This document shows, piece by piece, positions 1-5,496 of a stretch of 5,496 bases of DNA. The position numbers and the translations under genes were made by a program. This stretch comes from SG8-4 sp964598225 (lineage in GTDB: Bacteria; Planctomycetota; Phycisphaerae; Sedimentisphaerales; Anaerobacaceae), in NCBI GenBank assembly GCA_964598225.1, contig CAZRBG010000130.1, positions 1 to 5,496 of the forward strand, in the 5' to 3' direction. The notes under the pieces are model-generated. The model was not told the origin of the DNA. It made no database searches and saw only the letters and a list, made by a program, of their open reading frames with translations. Each line of letters begins with the position of its first letter. Position 1 is the first letter of the stretch.

Positions 1-1205
1 CCGGCCATCTCCAGCCGCCGTTTGAACATTTCTTCGCGGGCGTCAACTTCTTTGGGTCTTTTCTGAATGACCCACTCATAGTTGTCCGGGTTCAGATCCT
101 TGCCCCTCAGTCCCTTGAAATCCACGCCGTAGCGATGGGCCTGGAACATCAGCCTGGTTACCGCCCACCCGAACTTTTCCGGGATGTTCAAGATGAACGG
201 GCTGATGTATTTCCAGACAACTTCCTTTTCGGGCGTGATTTCATAGAAAGTCCCCGCCGACGAGTCACAGGCCATGTAGTTGCCGTTAGGCAGCTTTTGC
301 ACGCTCCCGCAGAAGTTCGAGATTATCAGATGCATCGGGTCGATGTACTCCCATATAATTTCTCCGGTGTCGGGGTCGACTTCGAGCAGTCTGGAGGCGT
401 GAAAGCAGGAAGTATCGTTGTGATCCACGCCAGGGGTGTGAATCCTTCGGTGCAGTCCGTTATCGAAGATCGTCACAGTACCCTGTTCGGTAATGCTAAC
501 ATCGTGCTGATGGCCCAGCAACTGCTCGGGTCCCCATTCCCAGACGATTTCGCCCGTCTTCTTGCTGATTCTCATGATTGCGTTCAGTCGCCGGACTGAC
601 AAGATCACGTCTCCGTTGGGAAAGACGTCCACGGAATTCGTATAGCCCCAAATCTCCCTGTCGCAAAACGGACACTCGACGTGGTTGTTGGTATCGAAGT
701 GCTCCCAGTTATTCCACTCCCAGAGGCTCTCTCCGTTCCTGTTGATCTCTCTGACCTGGACGCCGTAGGTCCGGCCGTTCAGTTCCGTGCCCGGGACTCC
801 GCCTCTGAGGCTTTTCTGAATCTTATCGGGCAGTTCGACGTGTCTCATAATCATAATATTTCCGTTGTCGAGCACGTGGAAATCATGATGTAGCCGATCA
901 TCGTCGTACCGCCATACTTCGTTGCCCTCCCAGTCTACCTCCACCAGCTCGTCGGCCGAGGCATTCAGTCCCTCCATGATGTTCGGTCCTCTGCCAAGCC
1001 ACATAAGATTGCCGTTTTCGAGAAGCTTGCAGTTAAGTCCCGGCGGATGTTCCATTTCCCAGAAATGTACCACATTGCCCTTGATGTCTATCAGCCAGGC
1101 CATTCTGTTCTGAAAAGACGGCGCAAAAAGCGTGTACCCGCCATAGCTTTTCATCTCATTGTAGATTGAAACGTCGCTCGGCATTTGCCGGATGTAATTT
1201 GCCAT
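1..1205 (-). CDS. Arylsulfotransferase (ASST)-like six-bladed beta-propeller protein, C-terminus cut by window edge
   Basis: The minus-strand frame opens with ATG at 1203-1205 and stays open for 401 codons to the left edge, so the C-terminus is missing. The protein starts MANYIRQMPSDVSIYNEMKS and soon reaches GGYTLFAP (22-29), a typical ASST opening strand. It shows a propeller repeat: six G-E/N-x-V/I-W-E/K-Y/W-like strands near residues 43, 94, 158, 218, 281 and 327, alternating with L-x-N-G-N/D turns near 64, 114, 197 and 307. Candidate active-site residues are His106, His107 and His110 in LHHDFH, and His232, His234, Arg253 and Arg254; which of them corresponds to the catalytic His of characterised AssT cannot be settled by eye. 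Known ASSTs move sulfate between phenolic compounds without PAPS and are usually exported, but no signal peptide or membrane segment is visible here. It lies 40 bp after the mttB-like gene and is probably in its operon. The family call is fairly sure; activity and substrate are not known, and it could be a non-catalytic propeller. Confidence 0.8.
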   Translation of the reverse strand, partial: MANYIRQMPSDVSIYNEMKSYGGYTLFAPSFQNRMAWLIDIKGNVVHFWEMEHPPGLNCKLLENGNLMWLGRGPNIMEGLNASADELVEVDWEGNEVWRYDDDRLHHDFHVLDNGNIMIMRHVELPDKIQKSLRGGVPGTELNGRTYGVQVREINRNGESLWEWNNWEHFDTNNHVECPFCDREIWGYTNSVDVFPNGDVILSVRRLNAIMRISKKTGEIVWEWGPEQLLGHQHDVSITEQGTVTIFDNGLHRRIHTPGVDHNDTSCFHASRLLEVDPDTGEIIWEYIDPMHLIISNFCGSVQKLPNGNYMACDSSAGTFYEITPEKEVVWKYISPFILNIPEKFGWAVTRLMFQAHRYGVDFKGLRGKDLNPDNYEWVIQKRPKEVDAREEMFKRRLEMA

Positions 1206-1209
1206 GATA

Positions 1210-1231
1210 CTTCTCACTTTCTTGACTTCCC
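1210..1231 (-). promoter_or_regulatory. Candidate ribosome-binding signals for the ASST-like gene (two possible starts)
   Basis: Two weak purine-rich stretches precede the gene. GAGAAG (1210-1215) ends 4 bases before the ATG at 1205, which is rather close. GGGAAG (1226-1231) ends 8 bases before an in-frame GTG at 1215-1217, a better spacing, and that start would add four residues. ATG is preferred as the commoner start codon, but GTG cannot be excluded. Neither start adds a signal peptide. Confidence 0.3.
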
Positions 1232-1245
1232 TTTTACAGTACAAT

Positions 1246-2679
1246 TCATTCAGTCGCTCCTTCAAAGCTCTCAACAATTTCTGCTAATCTGGCCGCTCGC
1301 TCAGGATCGATTCGGCCTTCTTTCGTCTGTGCCAATTCGCTCGCCTTTTCTTTTGCCAGCGCGTACGTGTCCTTGCCGCCCTCGGCTTGCCAGATCGTTC
1401 GCGATCCGCGAACGCTGAGCCTGGGCCGTATGTATTCGTCCGAGCGGAGCCATTTCATCGTGTGGTCGGCGGTAAGATAACTCTCGCCGTTCGGACCGAT
1501 TTGTTTTATGACGTCCGTTGCGATTGTGTCTTCTGTTACATTGATCCCCGCGGATATCCTCTTCGACATTGCAGAAATCTCTTCGTCCATCAGAAGCTGT
1601 TCGTTGCTACACGTCATCCCGGTGGCGAACATCCCGCAATTGACGACGAGGTCGTGTCCAGACGCGACGGCGCAGAACTGGCTGAAGGTCTTCTCCCACG
1701 CGTTCTGTTCGTCGTGCTCGTGATTATCGGAGTTCGGCGCCGTAGTGTGTGACGGCACCTTGTAGAATTTCGCCAGCTGAGCCGCGGCTATCCGGCAGGT
1801 GGTCGTCTCGGTCGACCCGACCAGCGCTGCGCCGGAGTTCATGTCTGTCGTGGTCCACGAGTTGCCGTACATCAGCTTCATTCCCTTCTCCAGCAACTGG
1901 AGCATGACGATGCCGGACAAGGCTTCCGTATTGTTCATAGTGAGCAGTCCGGCGAGCGTATAGGGTGCGGAAATGCCCGCAATCGGCTCAGGCAGCAGGG
2001 AAATGGGCACTCCCGTCCCGGCGGCCTCGAAGAATGCTTCGATGACTCCATGCTCCCAGTAAAGCGGGGCGGTTGAGGAAAGCTGCGATATGCCGTAAAC
2101 CTGATTCTTCAGGTCGCCTTTGAATGCGTCCTTCAATAATTCAATGCAGGCCGAATTAATCCTGTTGTTATCCGCCGAGAAATATATCGGTTTGGTGCTG
2201 TTTTCCACGACTGCTTTGACCCCGTAGAGTAGCGTCGCATGAGGATCCGGCACATCCTGCGGCATGACGGGGATCCCGATCATATCCATACATTCGAGGG
2301 CGTGGCAAATCCTTGAAAATGCCTCCACGTCCGCCACGGTGGAGGGCCTGGTCAGTCCCGATTCAGGATCATACCAGAACACCGCATTGTGGCCGGCGGC
2401 TATTTTGGGAACGCCGTCGCCCAGCACGAACGCAAATTCACCGTTGCGGTCGAATACCTCGAATGTTTCAGGCGTCGAACCAAGGGCATCCTCCACCGAA
2501 CCGCGAGGAAACTTTGCGATCTGCTTTTCGCGATCAACGTCAAATCCTTTATTTTCAAGGAGGCTCAGCATGCGATCATTGAGAATCTTGACCCCGCAGC
2601 TCTCCAGTATGTCGATGGAGGCTCCGTGGATGTCCTTGATTTCCTGCTCGGAAAGTACTTTTAGCTTCTCAAGCTTCAT
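1246..2679 (-). CDS. MttB-family corrinoid-dependent methyltransferase, non-pyrrolysine type
   Basis: This complete 477-residue protein ends in TGA, and its length is about that of the trimethylamine methyltransferase MttB family. Family features are an N-terminal helical part (EIKDIHGASIDILESCGVKI, 13-32), a barrel core including SAPYTLAGLLTMNNTEALSG (237-256), an SD-x4-D-x-Q-x3-E stretch (317-329), a GMTCSNEQLLMDEEI segment (354-368), and a C-terminal LTADHTMKWLRSDEYIRPRLS (402-422). In pyrrolysine MttB proteins the amber-encoded residue comes, as I recall the alignment, just before that SD motif; here the position is Asn316 (AAC), and the frame has no internal TAG. Non-pyrrolysine members such as MtgB demethylate glycine betaine or other quaternary amines and pass the methyl group to a cognate corrinoid protein, then usually to tetrahydrofolate. 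The substrate here is unknown and no corrinoid protein is in view. The start is secure: an in-frame TAA at 2689-2691 precedes the ATG and no start codon lies between. No Shine-Dalgarno sequence is visible. The protein is predicted cytoplasmic. The ASST-like gene follows after 40 bp. Confidence 0.9.
   Translation of the reverse strand: MKLEKLKVLSEQEIKDIHGASIDILESCGVKILNDRMLSLLENKGFDVDREKQIAKFPRGSVEDALGSTPETFEVFDRNGEFAFVLGDGVPKIAAGHNAVFWYDPESGLTRPSTVADVEAFSRICHALECMDMIGIPVMPQDVPDPHATLLYGVKAVVENSTKPIYFSADNNRINSACIELLKDAFKGDLKNQVYGISQLSSTAPLYWEHGVIEAFFEAAGTGVPISLLPEPIAGISAPYTLAGLLTMNNTEALSGIVMLQLLEKGMKLMYGNSWTTTDMNSGAALVGSTETTTCRIAAAQLAKFYKVPSHTTAPNSDNHEHDEQNAWEKTFSQFCAVASGHDLVVNCGMFATGMTCSNEQLLMDEEISAMSKRISAGINVTEDTIATDVIKQIGPNGESYLTADHTMKWLRSDEYIRPRLSVRGSRTIWQAEGGKDTYALAKEKASELAQTKEGRIDPERAARLAEIVESFEGATE
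1396..1414. repeat. Perfect 8-bp inverted repeat with 3-base loop inside the mttB-like gene
   Basis: CGTTCGCG, a 3-base spacer and CGCGAACG form a perfect GC-rich hairpin sequence. It lies in the codons for residues about 422-428 (SVRGSRT) of the MttB-like protein, roughly 150 bp before its stop codon. No T-run follows on either strand, so it is not a normal intrinsic terminator. It could be a coincidence of Arg and Ser codons, or an mRNA structure or protein-binding site. Confidence 0.45.
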
Positions 2680-2695
2680 ATTTATTATTTACTAA

Positions 2696-2724
2696 TTAAT
2701 ATTTAACATTTGCTATTGCGTCAA
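2696..2724 (-). promoter_or_regulatory. Candidate sigma70-type promoter for the mttB-like gene
   Basis: Reading on the minus strand, TTGACG (2719-2724, five of six to the -35 consensus) is followed after exactly 17 bases by TATTAA (2696-2701, four of six to the -10 consensus). The -10 box ends 16 bases before the mttB-like ATG, so the expected transcript would have a leader of only about 10 bases, which fits the absence of a Shine-Dalgarno sequence. The 144-bp spacer around it (2680-2823) is strikingly AT-rich near the gene, so a -10-like match could arise by chance. I see no rho-independent terminator for the upstream hydrolase gene in this spacer: short possible stems exist but none is followed by a T-run. 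Confidence 0.4.
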
Positions 2725-2823
2725 GAGAGCTTATGAATCGGTCCGGGCGGAAAACAATAGTAAATATTGAATCATACATATTAAATTTCTTTACGGCGTC
2801 CCGATCAAACTGATACCATCTCC

Positions 2824-5496
2824 CTATTTCTCTTGCGTCATTATTGCGATCTCAGTGAATCCCGCCCGTATAGGCAACTCTTTTCCCTGGGGCAAGGCCG
2901 CTCTAAAATGCAGTGATACATCTTTGCCCGCCAGACCATCAAGTGAGATCACCCTGGTCGGCGATTGCAGCCAGGGAGGCGTGCCGGATTCTTTCCTGGC
3001 CCAATGGTGGTAAGGGGCTATGCCGTTCTGCCACAACAGTGTCGATTTCCCGTCCTGCTCAGCGGTTATGCTGAAACGGATTATGGGGGCAGCGGCACTA
3101 TCCTCCACACTCATCTGGGGCGATTGAATTTGAGGCCTGAACTTCAGCACGGGCGAATCCGCCGGTATGGCAGCCTTTAACGAGTAGTCGCTGACCGGCC
3201 TTGGTATTTCAACCGAATGCGCAACTTCCGCGTTGCCGGCCAGGGCCTTTGCGGTCAGGTGTTCCGCCAGTTTTGCGAGCTGGTCCGGCCTCGGGGCAAT
3301 CAGGCAGAACGTCGGTTTGCCTCGCCCGGGAAGTCTGGCGATAAGGCCTGCCGAGTAGCGCCTGCCGTCGCTCCACTGGATATAACGGCTATACAACTCC
3401 TCGGTAAAATGAGGTCCGATATCGGGATGATCTTTAAGCCCGTCGTGAGTCCCGATGATTAAGCGGCAGTCGGCTTTCGGGGCGGGGCGTTCTATGCATC
3501 CGTCCAAGGCAAACGGCGTTCCGGCCCGGGCGCCCAGAGTATCCATGATGCGCAGAGCCAGTTCGCGGTCGCGCCAGTTCTCGCCCGTCTCCACGCGAAC
3601 GGCCCTTTCGCTGTCTCGAAGAGTATTCACAATACCATCGACGGGAACCCGAACGACCGGCTCGAACGACCTGACGACCGAATCGGCCATGCGCTCGTAC
3701 TGAGAATAGCGTATCAGCTCCTTCAGTTTTTCAAGGCCTGTTTCTATCACAACACAATCTTTGCCTATGACGGGAACCTTGACTGTCTGGCCGTAAGAGA
3801 CGCTTCCGTTACCGAGCGGCGCCTTGACGGGGTAGACGATATTAGCGCCGACATTTGTGTTTTCCGGGTTGAAGCCTATCTTCTCGTCGAGAGTAAATTC
3901 CGCCTGAGCCTTCTCAAATCCCTTGTTGAACAGATAAATTATGCCTTCGCCGTTGCCCACATGCGAGTAGCCCATCAGGCCCTCATTCGGTTTATCGTCC
4001 AACGGATAGATCAGCCGCAGGTTAAAGATGTATTTTGACCTCTTCCTGTCCCACGCGAGCCACTCCTTGAGAACGTCTATGTCAAACTGAGCCATCTGGT
4101 CGAAGCAGAAACGTATGTCCCTGACGGCGGTGGTGGCGAAGCAGGTAAACATATTGAACGTCCAACCTTCGCCGGAGGAGATAATGAAATCCTTGTGGGC
4201 GGGGTTCACCCATATCGGCGAGCCCTGTTGTATCGACCAGCCCGCGATATCGCCTTTAATGCCCCAGGGCGGCATAAACCGCTCGTATTTCGCCTGCCAG
4301 CTACGGTATCTCTCGAACGCCAGAGCGCGGACGGGAAAATCGGTCTTCATAACCTCACCCATCGTGGCGCTGGCGCCGGGATCGCCCGCATGAAGGTGCG
4401 TTGCATGCAGCAGAATCCAGGGCGTAGTGTCTCCTCTGCACCAGAACCGATAAAGGCCGGGGCTCATCTCATTGGCCATATCGAAGATGTCGATAGTCTT
4501 GCGCATCTGTATGTCTACGGAATTCCACGCATTAGCGAGGCTTCTCCACTGAGGATCGGTCGAATAATCAGCCATATAAGCCTGGTCGTCAAACAGAATT
4601 CCCCGCAGATTGTATCGCTCGATGCATTGAGCCGCGAATTCCTGGAGCCGATCGCCATACGGGCTGGCGGTGGATCTCGGCGGCTTTCTGCGTTGGGCGG
4701 CCTCGGCCTCAGGTGATCTTTCGACAGCCCATAGATCGCCTTCATCCACTGTCCAGCGGCCGGTCGTGTCGAACCATAAGGACACGTTCATGCCGAGCGA
4801 CTCGGTCACGGCTTTAATGGGCAGTAATCCGTTGGGCAGCCTGCTTTCCGTCGTCATAGCGGCGTCCCAGGCCAGATCATTGGCATCGCGAACCTTTGGC
4901 AGCCGCTCGCTGTACGTATGGTCCCCGTTCTGCCAGCCCAGGTCGAAGTGCATCAGGTCGGCGCCCACGTAGGCCATATCCTCGAGATTCATCAGGATGC
5001 GGGATGAATTCGTAAAGGCCAGCCACGGGCCCCACGTGGTGTATTTAATCACAAACGGCACGTCGGGATCGACGCGCTCTCTTACATGCTCGATGAAAGC
5101 CTGCCGGGCGGCGTCAAGGTCGTCAACGTGCGCGGCGGTCTTTTCAAAGCAGACCAGCGAACCGGCGCAAACCTCCTTCGTTTGACCCGCTTCAAGCATA
5201 AATCCCGGCCGATAGGTCATTTCAATCGTGCCGTCGCGGTACGAAAGATGAGCCCTGGGCCACTCCAATGTGAAGAAACAACCCTTGCCCGACGCGAGTA
5301 GAACCGCAGGCAAACCATACTTATTATTCCCCGGCCACGACATAGGCACGTCGGGCTTAAGATGCCACTGACCCACGCCCGCGATATAAGTGTCCTTCTT
5401 CGCCCGGCAATTGACAGTCTTTCGCAAAACAGGGCGATCTCCACTGAGAGTGTAGATAACCTCGACCTGCAAAGCCGGGTTTTCGAATTCGAACAC
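2824..5496 (-). CDS. GH36-like (clan GH-D fold) multidomain glycoside hydrolase, N-terminus cut by window edge
   Basis: The frame is open from the right edge to a TAG stop at 2824-2826, giving 890 visible residues (numbered from the edge). The GTG at the edge is probably not the start: the protein begins inside a beta-sandwich strand (VEVIYTLSGDRPVLRKTV, 11-28), and GH36 proteins normally have a longer N-terminal sandwich. The barrel spans about 148-490. KYTTWGPWLAF (151-161), DLMHFDLGWQNGDHTY (180-195), LGMNVSLWFDTTGRW (234-248) and LRGILFDDQAY (297-307) match successive barrel strands of alpha-galactosidase-like enzymes. Asp303 aligns with the GH36 nucleophile of the KxD motif, though the Lys is absent; Asp372 in HAGDPG is a candidate acid/base. 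After it come a beta-sandwich (about 505-590), an alpha/beta module (about 605-760, containing CRLIIGTHDG), and a C-terminal beta-rich domain (about 775-890) that may bind carbohydrate. The substrate is unknown; it could be an alpha-galactosidase or another GH-D activity. Localisation cannot be judged without the N-terminus. Confidence 0.8.
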   Translation of the reverse strand: MFEFENPALQVEVIYTLSGDRPVLRKTVNCRAKKDTYIAGVGQWHLKPDVPMSWPGNNKYGLPAVLLASGKGCFFTLEWPRAHLSYRDGTIEMTYRPGFMLEAGQTKEVCAGSLVCFEKTAAHVDDLDAARQAFIEHVRERVDPDVPFVIKYTTWGPWLAFTNSSRILMNLEDMAYVGADLMHFDLGWQNGDHTYSERLPKVRDANDLAWDAAMTTESRLPNGLLPIKAVTESLGMNVSLWFDTTGRWTVDEGDLWAVERSPEAEAAQRRKPPRSTASPYGDRLQEFAAQCIERYNLRGILFDDQAYMADYSTDPQWRSLANAWNSVDIQMRKTIDIFDMANEMSPGLYRFWCRGDTTPWILLHATHLHAGDPGASATMGEVMKTDFPVRALAFERYRSWQAKYERFMPPWGIKGDIAGWSIQQGSPIWVNPAHKDFIISSGEGWTFNMFTCFATTAVRDIRFCFDQMAQFDIDVLKEWLAWDRKRSKYIFNLRLIYPLDDKPNEGLMGYSHVGNGEGIIYLFNKGFEKAQAEFTLDEKIGFNPENTNVGANIVYPVKAPLGNGSVSYGQTVKVPVIGKDCVVIETGLEKLKELIRYSQYERMADSVVRSFEPVVRVPVDGIVNTLRDSERAVRVETGENWRDRELALRIMDTLGARAGTPFALDGCIERPAPKADCRLIIGTHDGLKDHPDIGPHFTEELYSRYIQWSDGRRYSAGLIARLPGRGKPTFCLIAPRPDQLAKLAEHLTAKALAGNAEVAHSVEIPRPVSDYSLKAAIPADSPVLKFRPQIQSPQMSVEDSAAAPIIRFSITAEQDGKSTLLWQNGIAPYHHWARKESGTPPWLQSPTRVISLDGLAGKDVSLHFRAALPQGKELPIRAGFTEIAIMTQEK

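Noticed and set aside
135..599. 154-codon plus-strand open frame
   Set aside because: It lies wholly opposite the ASST-like gene, whose protein has clear propeller repeats; the plus-strand translation shows no family motif.
1387..1752. 121-codon plus-strand open frame
   Set aside because: It lies opposite conserved MttB coding sequence and its Arg-rich translation has no recognisable motif.
2264..2695. 143-codon plus-strand open frame ending in the AT-rich spacer
   Set aside because: It is antisense to the N-terminal half of the MttB-like gene, and its Ser-rich translation is typical of shadow frames.
2698..2768. AATATTTA and TAAATATT as an 8-bp inverted repeat about 55 bases apart
   Set aside because: The arms are made only of A and T in an AT-rich spacer and do not extend, so chance is the simplest explanation.
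4195..4716. 173-codon plus-strand open frame
   Set aside because: It lies opposite the barrel-coding part of the GH36-like gene and has no recognisable domain; it is an antisense shadow of a moderately GC-rich gene.
5482..5493. 12-bp perfect palindrome TTCGAATTCGAA
   Set aside because: It comes from alternating Phe and Glu codons (FEFE) inside the hydrolase coding frame, so a regulatory role is unlikely.
5494..5496. GTG as the start codon of the GH36-like gene
   Set aside because: It is at the very edge and in the middle of a conserved beta-sandwich region; the true start should lie beyond the window.

Overview
The window holds three genes on the minus strand, and nothing convincing is coded on the plus strand. 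In transcription order (right to left) they are: the C-terminal 890 residues of a large GH36-like (clan GH-D fold) glycoside hydrolase, running off the right edge; a complete 477-residue MttB-family (trimethylamine/quaternary-amine methyltransferase) protein without pyrrolysine; and a six-bladed-propeller arylsulfotransferase (ASST)-like protein, of which 401 residues are visible before it runs off the left edge.

Layout. Positions 2824-5496 are the GH36-like gene, ending in TAG. Positions 2680-2823 are a 144-bp AT-rich spacer with a plausible sigma70-type promoter close to the next start. Positions 1246-2679 are the mttB-like gene, whose start is fixed by an in-frame stop 9 bases upstream and which has no Shine-Dalgarno sequence. 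A 40-bp gap follows, then the ASST-like gene from 1205 leftward. The last two genes are probably co-transcribed. The hydrolase may be a separate unit reading in the same direction, although no terminator is visible behind it.

Organism. The sequence is bacterial, with moderately GC-rich coding DNA and a clearly AT-rich intergenic region. A GH36-like multidomain hydrolase, a non-pyrrolysine MttB homologue and an ASST-like propeller together resemble the gene content of glycan-degrading, mostly uncultured lineages such as Lentisphaerota, Planctomycetota or Hydrogenedentota. This is a judgement from gene content, not proof. No rRNA, tRNA, CRISPR array, transposase or integrase was seen.

Function. 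The hydrolase probably acts on a glycan. The MttB-like protein probably moves a methyl group from a methylated amine, or another methylated substrate, to a corrinoid protein. The ASST-like protein has the fold of PAPS-independent sulfotransferases. The partner corrinoid protein and its second methyltransferase are not in the window. The tight pairing of a methyltransferase with a sulfotransferase-like propeller is the most interesting point: it could mean a substrate carrying both a methylated amine and a sulfate ester, but that is speculation.
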